DNA of 64,000 nt from Pseudomonas sp. Tri1 (lineage in GTDB: Bacteria > Pseudomonadota > Gammaproteobacteria > Pseudomonadales > Pseudomonadaceae), in contig NZ_CP072913.1 in NCBI RefSeq assembly GCF_017968885.1, positions 4,200,001 to 4,264,000 on the forward strand, given 5' to 3'. Of the stretch, positions 27,150 to 35,298 are shown in pieces. Position 1 is the stretch's first letter. Every line of letters starts with the position of its first letter. The notes under the pieces were generated by a model, which made no database searches, was not told the origin of the DNA, and saw nothing but the letters and a program-made list of their open reading frames with translations. Position numbers and translations under genes: made by a program.

Positions 27150-27785
27150 TTATCTAAAGTTCACATCAAACGCCTGATAGAACGCATTCCCCGTATCAGC
27201 AACAACCCACAGCAGGACAATAATATGATGACCATGCTTACCCGTTGGCAGCTTCACTTCATGTTCAACCTTCGCCTTCAATTCGTCGGTATATTCGTAG
27301 AAGGGAACCTGGGTATAAAAATCATCATAGAAAGACTTTGGCTCAAGCTGAGCGCGGCTGATACGCTTTTCAGGATCCCAGCCATCCTTAGTAATAAACC
27401 AGCTAAAACCCCGAGTCACGTGGGGCATGGTGTATGCCCATTTGACATGAAACGCCTGGCCCGGTTCGACATTCAATAGAGGCCAGGTAAATGGGCGATT
27501 CAGTTTTTTGCTCACTTCCTCGTCGGTGAAGTTAACGCAGTCGCGCTCATCAGTCTGGCCACCGCTGAGGATATAACCATCCGCTGGTGGTACCAGGCTC
27601 GCGACGTCACTCTCATAAGGTCTTGGGAATGGCCCAGCAGTCGATGATGGGAAGTTTTTACCTCCTTCCATTGCATTAGCATGCCATTCAAGAATAAGGC
27701 CCTCGTCTGTAGCAATAGCAGAACGACTAGGAGGGGAAATGACACGGCCGTGCTTCAACTGCGGGTTGGATTCTGGCTTATTCAT
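27150..27785 (-). CDS. AA10 lytic polysaccharide monooxygenase, leaderless
   Basis: A 211-residue chitin-active copper oxygenase. The HGRV motif that normally starts the mature enzyme is at residue 12, and the second copper ligand is His122 in MPHVT, followed by GFSWFITKDGWD. In this family the active site needs a free N-terminal histidine after signal-peptide cleavage; here only eleven polar residues (MNKPESNPQLK) precede it and no signal peptide can be seen. Either another protease trims it or it works as a chitin-binding protein. It is transcribed with the chitinase downstream. Confidence 0.9.
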   Translation of the reverse strand: MNKPESNPQLKHGRVISPPSRSAIATDEGLILEWHANAMEGGKNFPSSTAGPFPRPYESDVASLVPPADGYILSGGQTDERDCVNFTDEEVSKKLNRPFTWPLLNVEPGQAFHVKWAYTMPHVTRGFSWFITKDGWDPEKRISRAQLEPKSFYDDFYTQVPFYEYTDELKAKVEHEVKLPTGKHGHHIIVLLWVVADTGNAFYQAFDVNFR

Positions 27786-28343
27786 TGGTTCATTCCTTTG
27801 ATTAATTGATCTCTCCTCTAGAGGAGAATTCTCAGGCTAGCGCAAGGTATTGGATTGTCCACCATAAAAAACAAATACGACCATGGAATAAATAAAACAC
27901 ACGCTGGTGGACTCTCTCAACACCCGCCACCCGCCTTTTCCACACAAAACCAACGGACAAGAGGACAGGACTAAGCCGACAGCAACTTAGAATCTTTCGA
28001 AATATACATTCAGATAACATATAACTTAAACTTTTTGAGCAAGAACATGGACAGCATAAAAATATCGACTAAGGTGAGAAGCATCCTAGCGAGGCACACA
28101 TTAATTGGGCGAAAGAAGTCGGAGAACACTCCCTGCGCAGGTTGAAAGCTGATAGAACTACGGACACCTAGAAGCGCCCGTTACAGGGCTGCATCTCCCC
28201 TGACGCGAGGACTTCCAAATAAATGGCACTGTCCGCGCGGGACGCTTGCTACCGATCTCAGCCACCCAGTGTGCTGGTCAAGTCCGATGCAAACGACAGG
28301 TCAAGTCGAATACAATGGTGTGCAATACCCAGTTGAGAACAAT
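27786..28343. other. Intergenic region with low GC content
   Basis: A 558-base gap. It is visibly A+T-rich from 27810 to 28080 and presumably holds the promoter of the chitinolytic operon. From 28135 there is a 3' remnant of a DUF3077-like gene, listed separately. No intact gene was seen. Confidence 0.5.
28135..28186 (+). pseudogene. Remnant of the 3' end and terminator of a DUF3077-like gene
   Basis: About 44 of 51 bases agree with 17454-17505: the last codons (GCAGGT-GAAAGCTGAT), the spacer and the terminator stem with GCGCCCGTT. The stem has lost pairs on its left arm. Confidence 0.65.
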
Positions 28344-28781
28344 ATGAAAATTCGAAAAGCCTTACTGACCGATGCAGAATCGGTGTCCAAACTTCTAGGC
28401 CAGTTAGGCTACCAAACCTCGCCAATGCTAATCCGAGATAAACTTGAGGCTTTAGAACTTAGCGCTCGGGATACCGTGCTGTTGGCACAAGACGGTAAAA
28501 ACATTATTGGCGTCATGAGCTTACACGTACTTGAACTGTTTCATCAGCCGGGTAGGCTCGGACGCATTACCTCCCTTGTCATTGATGACGATTTCCGAGG
28601 ACAAGGCGTAGGGGCAATGCTGGTTTCCGCTGCTGACGCGTTTTTTATAGAGCAACATTGCGTCCGGGCTGAGGTGACTAGCAGTGACCACCGAATACAG
28701 GCTCACACTTTTTATCAGCAGCAAGGTTACGCAGTCGACGAGCGTCGGTTTGTCAAACGGTATGATTCTTCTGGGGCATAG
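28344..28781 (+). CDS. GNAT-family N-acetyltransferase
   Basis: A 145-residue acetyltransferase. The acetyl-CoA-binding motif A is RITSLVIDDDFRGQGVGAML (about 78-97), and the C-terminal part has AHTFYQQQGY. This is the typical compact GNAT fold; the acceptor is unknown. ATG 28344 follows an in-frame stretch from 28269 that is less likely to be translated. It stands in an accessory region without clear partner genes. Confidence 0.88.
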   Translation: MKIRKALLTDAESVSKLLGQLGYQTSPMLIRDKLEALELSARDTVLLAQDGKNIIGVMSLHVLELFHQPGRLGRITSLVIDDDFRGQGVGAMLVSAADAFFIEQHCVRAEVTSSDHRIQAHTFYQQQGYAVDERRFVKRYDSSGA

Positions 28782-28929
28782 TGAGTGTAAATTCGGTGAG
28801 CACGTCACCTTGATAAAAATATAAAACTGGTGAGCGGCGTGTATTGCCCGAACGTTTACCTGCTTCCGGCCAGAAGCGGTCATTCGAACAAGGTCCCTCC
28901 GTGAATTTATATGAGCATCAACCATAACT

Positions 28930-29193
28930 ATGACACTTATCAAAGGCGACATCATCAAATTGACCTACGTCGATTCTACGAAGGCCCTATATGTTGACTG
29001 GATAAATGCTCGTGATGCGGCGCCTGGAGATATTGCAGTCGTTAATGAAACGTTTAGCACGGAGTCCGGACTCATCGTCCGTCTATTGTGTGAGCACCGG
29101 CCAGGCTTTCAAGAATGGTGCGCCACATTTCATGAAGTAGATTTGACTTACGAACTATTGCTCGTAAAACCAAGTTTCGACGACGAAATTTAA
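28930..29193 (+). CDS. Small hypothetical protein
   Basis: An 87-residue soluble protein (MTLIKGDIIKLTYVDST at the start, then GLIVRLLCEHRPGFQEWCATF). No family is recognised and no ribosome site is obvious, but the composition looks coding. It is preceded at 28861 by a copy of the short palindrome. Confidence 0.5.
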   Translation: MTLIKGDIIKLTYVDSTKALYVDWINARDAAPGDIAVVNETFSTESGLIVRLLCEHRPGFQEWCATFHEVDLTYELLLVKPSFDDEI

Positions 29194-29551
29194 AAGTCCG
29201 CTTCGGGTCGAAAATCGCCATCCCAGAGGCTGCTTTCGGCCAGAAGCAGCCGGTGAGGAAAGTCAACTTTCGACCCAGAGCGGTCATCCACTCATGAGTA
29301 TTGGGTTCATGCGCCCACGTCATTTATCAATTCGCGCCAGACGTCCCTTGCCTTCTGCTCCGAGGTAAAGACTTGTATTTTTGGATGCCAGAATTGCCCC
29401 TCAATTACGATGCATTCCAAGGTAGAGTCCTGAAACGTAAAGACATAATGGATGATTATCCACAGCTCAGTTATGACCTCATATAAGCGCCAACCCACGC
29501 ACAAAGTGGCCGTTGATTCATCTGTCGCCCCGTCGCGCACCTCTGAAGCCG
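29194..29551. other. Intergenic region with palindromic repeats and a possible gene fragment
   Basis: Holds two copies of the short palindrome (29230-29250 and 29266-29286). On the minus strand 29307-29486 reads as plausible protein (FTSEQKARDVWREL near its end), perhaps a fragment of a lost gene, with no good start. Confidence 0.4.
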
Positions 29552-30970
29552 TCAATACCCAAACAGCGACTTGCTCTCCAGGTATTCTTCAAACCCCATC
29601 TCCCCCCACTCGCGCCCATTACCCGACTGTTTATAGCCGCCAAACGGCGCGGCCTGGTCGGCCCGGGCGCCATTGAGATGGACCATGCCGGTGCGCAATT
29701 GCCGCGCAACCCTGCGGCTGCGTTCGAGGCCGGTCGAGGTGACGTAGCCTGACAAGCCGTAAGGGCTGTCGTTCGCGATGGCTATCGCCTCGGCCTCGCT
29801 GTCGTACGGCATGATCGCCAGGACCGGGCCGAAGATTTCTTCCCGCGCCACCAGCATGTCCGGGGTGACGTCGGCAAATACCGTAGGTTGCACGTAGTAG
29901 CCGCGCTCAACCCCTTGTGGTCGCCCCAGCCCTCCGGCGATCAATCGCGAGCCCTCGGCGATGGCTTGGGCGATCATGGCCTGTACCCGTTCGAATTGCA
30001 GGGCATTCGCCACGGGACCGATGGCGCAGGTCGGGTTACTGTCGTCGAAGCACACCTGCGCCAGCACTTCCCGGACGATATCAACCACCGCCTGTTGTTG
30101 CGCGCGCGGTACTAGCAGGCGCGTTGGCGCATTGCACGACTGGCCGCTGTTACGGATGCACGCCTGTACCCCGTGGCGCACCGCGCTAGGCAAGTAGGCA
30201 TCGTCGAGCAGGATGTTCGCGGATTTGCCGCCCAGTTCCTGGGACACACGCTTCACCGTATCGGCCGCCGCCTTGGCCACTGCGATGCCGGCGCGGGTCG
30301 AGCCGGTAAACGACACCATATCCACCTCGGCATGGCTGGCCAGCGCAGCGCCAACCCCTGGCCCATTACCGTTGACCAAGTTGAACACCCCCTTCGGCAC
30401 TCCGGCCTCATGCAGGATTTGCGCGACGATATACGCCGACAACGGCGCACACTCACTTGGCTTGAGTACGACCGTGCAGCCCACCGCCAGGGCGGGTGCG
30501 AGCTTGCAGGTGAGTTGATTGAGTGGCCAGTTCCAGGGGGTGATCAGGGCGCACACGCCGATAGGCTCACGCAGTACCAGCGTCTGGCCCAGGCGCCGCT
30601 CGAAGCGGTACTCGCGCAGCACTTCCAGCGCCTGCGCCAGATGGCCCAGGCCTGCCGGGACATGAGCGCTTCGGGCCAGGGACAGCGGCGCGCCCATCTC
30701 CAGATGAACCGCCTCGATCAACGCCTCGCTATGGCGTTTGTAGGCCTCGATGATGCGCTGCAGCAAGTCGATACGTGTCTGGAGCGAACTCGCGGCGAAC
30801 GCCGGAAAAGCCTGCCGGGCCGCGCCGAGCGCACGGTCTACATCGCGAGCATCGCCCAGGATGATGCGCGCAACCCCCTGCTCGGTGGACGGGTTTACCA
30901 CGGTCTCGACGGTTTCGCCGTGGGGTTTGACCCAGGCGCCGTCAATGTAGAACTCAAACAAATCGTACAT
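29552..30970 (-). CDS. Aldehyde dehydrogenase
   Basis: A 472-residue NAD(P)-dependent dehydrogenase. Catalytic Cys279 lies in NSGQSC, the general base Glu245 in QELGGKS and Asn147 in PWNWPL; FTGSTRAG is the cofactor loop. It is the last gene of the 40320-29552 run, 14 bases after the aminotransferase. An aldehyde made by that enzyme is the natural substrate, so the reaction is probably semialdehyde to (di)carboxylic acid. This inference rests on gene order. Confidence 0.92.
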   Translation of the reverse strand: MYDLFEFYIDGAWVKPHGETVETVVNPSTEQGVARIILGDARDVDRALGAARQAFPAFAASSLQTRIDLLQRIIEAYKRHSEALIEAVHLEMGAPLSLARSAHVPAGLGHLAQALEVLREYRFERRLGQTLVLREPIGVCALITPWNWPLNQLTCKLAPALAVGCTVVLKPSECAPLSAYIVAQILHEAGVPKGVFNLVNGNGPGVGAALASHAEVDMVSFTGSTRAGIAVAKAAADTVKRVSQELGGKSANILLDDAYLPSAVRHGVQACIRNSGQSCNAPTRLLVPRAQQQAVVDIVREVLAQVCFDDSNPTCAIGPVANALQFERVQAMIAQAIAEGSRLIAGGLGRPQGVERGYYVQPTVFADVTPDMLVAREEIFGPVLAIMPYDSEAEAIAIANDSPYGLSGYVTSTGLERSRRVARQLRTGMVHLNGARADQAAPFGGYKQSGNGREWGEMGFEEYLESKSLFGY

Positions 30971-30984
30971 ACCATCGACTCCCT

Positions 30985-32310
30985 TCAGGCAACCTGGTTC
31001 AAGGCAGCCGCCAAGGTGTCGAACACCTGGGCGATCTCGTGCTGGCTGATCACCAACGGCGGTGAAATCACGATGGTGTCGCCCGAACCGCGCACCAGTA
31101 CGCCGTGCTCAAAGCACCACTGCGCAACTTCACTGCCACGCGCGCCGGCGGCACCGGGGCGCGGCTCGAGTTCGACGGCGCAAAGCAAGCCGATGGTGCG
31201 TACGTCCAGCACCGGCCCCACACCCTGCAGCGCCAGCGCGGCCGACTGCCAGGGCCCGCTGACCGTGTTGACGTGTTGATTGATGCCCAGTTCGCGATGC
31301 ACCTCGATGGTCGCCAACCCGGCCGCACACGCCAGCGGATGCGCCGAATAGGTATAGCCATGCATCAGCTCGATGACGTTCGCCGGCCCGGCCATGAACG
31401 CTTCGTACACCGCTCCGCTTACCAGCACGCCGCCCATGGGCACGGCGCCGTTGGTCAGGCCTTTGGCGGTGGTGATCAGGTCTGGCGTTACGCCGAACGC
31501 CTGGGCGGCGAAGCTGGCGCCGACGCGGCCAAAACCGGTGATCACTTCATCGAAAATCAGCAGCACGCCATGCCGGGTGCAGATCTCGCGCAAGCGTTGC
31601 AGATAACCCTGGGGCGGCGGGTACACCCCGCCGGAGCCTGTCACCGGCTCCACGATCACCGCGGCCACAGTGCTCGGATCCTGAATGTCCAACAGTTGTG
31701 TCAGCGCGTCGGCGTAATGTTCGCCCTGCTTCGGTTGCCCGGCGCTGAAACGCATACCCGCGTCGTACGGCAGCGGCAGGTGTGACACTTCGCCCAACAA
31801 CGGACCGAAGTCACGCTTCTGCCGGCCGATACCCGACACCGACAGCCCACCGAAACCCATGCCGTGATAGCCCTTGGCACGCCCGATAAACTTGGTACGG
31901 CGGCTGTCGCCGCGGGCCTGGTGATACGCCCGGGCAATCTTCAACGCGGTGTCGACGGCCTCGGAACCTGAGTTGGTAAAGAACACCTGCGCCATGCCGG
32001 CCGGGCTGATGTCGATCAGGCGCTCGGCCATCTCCAGGGCGTGGGGGTGGCTCATCTTGAATGACGAGACAAAGTCCAGGCGCCCCGCCGCCTCGCGAAT
32101 GGCCTCGACGATTTTCGGCTGGCCATGCCCGGCGTTGACGCACCAGAGCCCCGCCATTGCATCGAGTACACGACGCCCATCGGTGGTGGTGTAGTACATG
32201 CCGTCAGCACTGGCGAACATCATCGGTTGGTGCTGGAACTGGCGCATCGGGGTAAACGGTGCCCAGAACGCGCCACACTCGGAACCTGTCGGGTTGGAAA
32301 TATCGTTCAT
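30985..32310 (-). CDS. Class III aminotransferase, omega-amino acid:pyruvate type
   Basis: A 441-residue PLP enzyme. Lys283 in TTAKGLTNG binds PLP, Asp254 in LIFDEVITGFGRVG holds the pyridine nitrogen, and FTNSGSEAVDTALK binds the phosphate. The start (FWAPFTPMRQF) is that of the omega-amino acid:pyruvate group, which turns terminal amines into aldehydes. The ATG overlaps the hydrolase stop by four bases, and the aldehyde dehydrogenase follows after 14 bases, so the amine, aldehyde and acid steps are encoded together. Confidence 0.92.
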   Translation of the reverse strand: MNDISNPTGSECGAFWAPFTPMRQFQHQPMMFASADGMYYTTTDGRRVLDAMAGLWCVNAGHGQPKIVEAIREAAGRLDFVSSFKMSHPHALEMAERLIDISPAGMAQVFFTNSGSEAVDTALKIARAYHQARGDSRRTKFIGRAKGYHGMGFGGLSVSGIGRQKRDFGPLLGEVSHLPLPYDAGMRFSAGQPKQGEHYADALTQLLDIQDPSTVAAVIVEPVTGSGGVYPPPQGYLQRLREICTRHGVLLIFDEVITGFGRVGASFAAQAFGVTPDLITTAKGLTNGAVPMGGVLVSGAVYEAFMAGPANVIELMHGYTYSAHPLACAAGLATIEVHRELGINQHVNTVSGPWQSAALALQGVGPVLDVRTIGLLCAVELEPRPGAAGARGSEVAQWCFEHGVLVRGSGDTIVISPPLVISQHEIAQVFDTLAAALNQVA

Positions 32311-33821
32311 AGCGACTCCTGCAAAGCTGTTCTTGGATGGCCGATCAGCGTCGGGCGCTGCAACGGGCCGGCGTTAACGTTGACGCTGCGGTCCACGTAC
32401 AACTTGCCGCGCTCAATACGGCAGCTGACACGGTCACAAAACGCCATCTCGACAAACTGCCAGGTCATGCTTAATACCCCGTCGTCGGTCCAGCGCGCCT
32501 GTGCCACCACCGGGGTGAGTTCCGGCTGGTATTGGTGATGCAGATAATGGCCGGTCATGCTGGTCTGGCTTTCGATGCCATTGGCCAGCCCGGCGCGAAC
32601 GCAGTGGGTGCCACGGGGGTCGGTGAGGTAGAAATCGCAATGATCAGGGCCAAGCACCAAACGTATTTCGCTGACTTGATCTTCGTTGGCCTCCACCACA
32701 AACGTGCCGTTGAACTCGGCGTGACGCGGTGAGGTCGACGCCCCTGAGAGAGCCGGCCGCCGCTGGCGTGCCAACAGCGCTGCCAACTCGGCATCCGCCG
32801 CGCCGTCGGTGGGTACACCCAGCGCCGGCAACAGATGTTCCCAGAGCAGGCTGTGCAAGCGCCGCTCGCCCAAGGGCAGCCCGGCGGTAAACGCAATCAC
32901 CGCGTTTTGGCGTGGCAAGACGATGCACTGCTGACCAAATACCCCGGAGGCGTAGTAGCCACCGTGCAGGGTCATCCACCACTGGTAGCCGTAGCCTTCG
33001 CGGCGCGTGACACCTGCGTCGCTCGAGTCGCGGCCCTGGTAGCGCTTGCCGTCGAAGGCCCCCATCCATACATCATCGACATGCCCACGGGTGGCTTCGG
33101 CCACCCATTCCCGGGATAACAGCTGCTGCCCTTCCCAGTTGCCTTGTTGCAAGTGCAGCACACCGAACTTGAGCAAGTCCTCAGTGCTGCAACTCAGGCC
33201 ATTGCCGCCGGTGTTGAAGCCACCAGGTGCCAGGTCCCACTCGATGGGCCCCATGGCCATGGGTTGGAAGATACGTGCGTTGCACAATTCAAAGGCCGTC
33301 TGGCCGCTGACCACGCTGACAATCGCCGAGAGCATGAAGCTCGAGGCGCTGCTGTAGATAAAGTGCTGCCCTGGTGGGTCCTCGACCGGTTCATCGAGGA
33401 ACAGCTTGACCCAGCTTTCACTGCGCCCACGCCAGGCCCCGCCGGAAATGCCCTGGCGATGGCCGGTGCGCATGGTCAGCAAATCGCGCACGGTCATGGC
33501 TGCCAGGTTTGCGCTGATAGTTACCGGGCAATCGGCGGCAAAAAAGTCCACCACCTTGGCGTCCAGCGACAGCACGCCGTCATCCACCAACAGCCCGATG
33601 GCCATGGATACCCAGCTTTTGGTGACCGAATGCTGAACATGCAACCGCTCGGCGCGATAAGGCGCCCAAAACGCTTCGGCCACCACCGCACCGTCGCGGT
33701 ACAGCATGAAACTGTGCAACTCCAGGCCCGCAGCGTTCACCGCTTCAATGAAATCACTCACGCCACGCGCCGATACGCGTTGTTGGCTGGGCAGTGCCCG
33801 CCGCAACGGCAAACTCGTCAT
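32307..33821 (-). CDS. Beta-lactamase-fold serine hydrolase (class C/NylB-like)
   Basis: A 504-residue protein of the penicillin-binding-protein-like hydrolase group. The SxxK motif is SVTK at 65-68 (HSVTKSW) and the second motif YSS is at 156-158. The last roughly 110 residues form an extra beta-rich domain. No signal peptide, so it should work in the cytoplasm, which argues against a role as antibiotic beta-lactamase. Relatives include esterases and the nylon-dimer hydrolase NylB. GAGGGG lies before ATG 33821; the frame extends to 33878. It is translationally coupled to the aminotransferase. Confidence 0.85.
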   Translation of the reverse strand: MTSLPLRRALPSQQRVSARGVSDFIEAVNAAGLELHSFMLYRDGAVVAEAFWAPYRAERLHVQHSVTKSWVSMAIGLLVDDGVLSLDAKVVDFFAADCPVTISANLAAMTVRDLLTMRTGHRQGISGGAWRGRSESWVKLFLDEPVEDPPGQHFIYSSASSFMLSAIVSVVSGQTAFELCNARIFQPMAMGPIEWDLAPGGFNTGGNGLSCSTEDLLKFGVLHLQQGNWEGQQLLSREWVAEATRGHVDDVWMGAFDGKRYQGRDSSDAGVTRREGYGYQWWMTLHGGYYASGVFGQQCIVLPRQNAVIAFTAGLPLGERRLHSLLWEHLLPALGVPTDGAADAELAALLARQRRPALSGASTSPRHAEFNGTFVVEANEDQVSEIRLVLGPDHCDFYLTDPRGTHCVRAGLANGIESQTSMTGHYLHHQYQPELTPVVAQARWTDDGVLSMTWQFVEMAFCDRVSCRIERGKLYVDRSVNVNAGPLQRPTLIGHPRTALQESL

Positions 33822-33888
33822 CTGATCTATCCCCTCATTTCCACTGCCTAGGCGTGCAACAGGCTGCCCCTGTTGCACCCCGTTACCG

Positions 33889-35169
33889 CTACCAGAGCGC
33901 CACGGTGTAACCCAGGATCACTCGGTTTTCGTTGGTGTCACGGGTGAAGTTGCTGGTAGCGCTGGCGTTCTGCCAACGCAGAGACACATCCTTGAACGTG
34001 CCGCTCTGCACGACGTAGCCGAGGCTGAAATCGCGCTCCCACTCGCGCCCTTCGCCCTCGAAGCCGATGACCTTGGCGTTGTCGCCCTTGGCGTAACGCG
34101 TCGAGAACAGCAGGCCCGGCAGGCCCAGCGAGGCGAAGTCATAGTCATAGCGGGCATGCCACACGCGCTCGCCGGTCTGGGAGAAGTTGGCCAGTTGGTA
34201 CTCGGTGAACAGGTAGGTGTTGGTACCGTCCACGTAGGTGAACGGCGTCGAGCCGTACTGTTCCTGGTAACCGCCGCTGAGGCTGTGGCCATAGAGGCTG
34301 TAGCCGATACGGGTACTCAACGCGCGGTTATCCACCTTGCCGGCCAGGGCCGCAGCGTCTTCACTGGCGTTGAAGTAACGAATGTCGGTCTTGAACGTGC
34401 CGGGGCCCCACTTGAGGCTATTTTTAAAACCCAGGTAGTGCTGTTGGTAGAGGGCTTCCAGTTGCGCGTACTGATAGGTAACGACCGTGCTTGGCGTGAG
34501 CTTGTATTCGCCGCCGGCGTAGCGGAACTCATCACTTTTGGCGCTGCTTTTGTAGGCGCCGTACTGGCTGGTAAGGCCCATGTCCTCGTAGTCGGTCGAG
34601 TCGCGCTGCTTGACCTGATCCAGTTGGCCCACGGTCAGGGTCAAGTTGTCGATGTCCTTGGAGGTGAGCGCCGTGCCACTGAAACTCTGCGGGAACAGAC
34701 GGCTGAGATTTGGCTGCAGAGTGGGCAGGTCCGGCACCATATAGCCCACACGCAGCTCGCTTTGGGCCATGCGCGCCTTACCGGTGATGCCGAGTTTGGA
34801 GTAGTTGTCATGGGCACGGCGTGCATAGCTGGGAGAGCCCGGTTCGGCCACGCTTGAGCGCGCCAGCAGCCCGGTGCCGGAGTTATCCGGGCTCGAATCG
34901 AGCTTCACGCCCAGCATGCCGACCGCGTCCAGGCCAAAACCCAACGTGCCGTCGGTAAAGCCCGACTGGAGGTTGAGAATGAACCCCTGCGCCCATTCGG
35001 CGCGCTTGTTCTGTCCGCTGGACTCGCGGTAGTCGCGGTTGAAGTAATAGTTCTTCAATTCAAGCGAGGCCTTGCTGTCGGCGACAAAGTCGGCCTGGGC
35101 AAACAAGGGTATGAAACCGACGCCCATGACGCTGGCACTGCTGACAACTTTGTTGATGCGGTTATTCAT
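33889..35169 (-). CDS. OprD-family outer membrane porin
   Basis: A 426-residue porin with a signal peptide ending in FAQA. FVADSKASLELKNYYFNRDYRE at the mature start and the GFTDGTLGFGLDAVG strand are hallmarks of OprD/OccD-OccK channels, which admit small carboxylates and basic or peptide-like solutes. The C-terminus ends in an aromatic (VALW). It lies between the ABC ATPase (129 bases upstream) and the hydrolase (67 bases downstream), so it probably serves the same substrate. Confidence 0.93.
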   Translation of the reverse strand: MNNRINKVVSSASVMGVGFIPLFAQADFVADSKASLELKNYYFNRDYRESSGQNKRAEWAQGFILNLQSGFTDGTLGFGLDAVGMLGVKLDSSPDNSGTGLLARSSVAEPGSPSYARRAHDNYSKLGITGKARMAQSELRVGYMVPDLPTLQPNLSRLFPQSFSGTALTSKDIDNLTLTVGQLDQVKQRDSTDYEDMGLTSQYGAYKSSAKSDEFRYAGGEYKLTPSTVVTYQYAQLEALYQQHYLGFKNSLKWGPGTFKTDIRYFNASEDAAALAGKVDNRALSTRIGYSLYGHSLSGGYQEQYGSTPFTYVDGTNTYLFTEYQLANFSQTGERVWHARYDYDFASLGLPGLLFSTRYAKGDNAKVIGFEGEGREWERDFSLGYVVQSGTFKDVSLRWQNASATSNFTRDTNENRVILGYTVALW

Positions 35170-35298
35170 GTGTAGGTTCCTGGCAGACAGGTTGAGTGGG
35201 GTTGTTTTTGTTTTCTTCGGCCATGGCTTCGCCTGCCTCGCCAATCACCGATTGACGAAGGGTTGGGTTTCAAAACATGGCCTGGGGTGCAGCAGTAC

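Noticed and set aside
30173..31279. Plus-strand frame of 368 codons opposite the aldehyde dehydrogenase and aminotransferase
   Set aside because: Antisense shadow; crosses the boundary of two clear genes.
32307..33821. Antibiotic-resistance beta-lactamase
   Set aside because: No signal peptide and it is embedded in a catabolic operon; family members with these motifs are often esterases or amide hydrolases.
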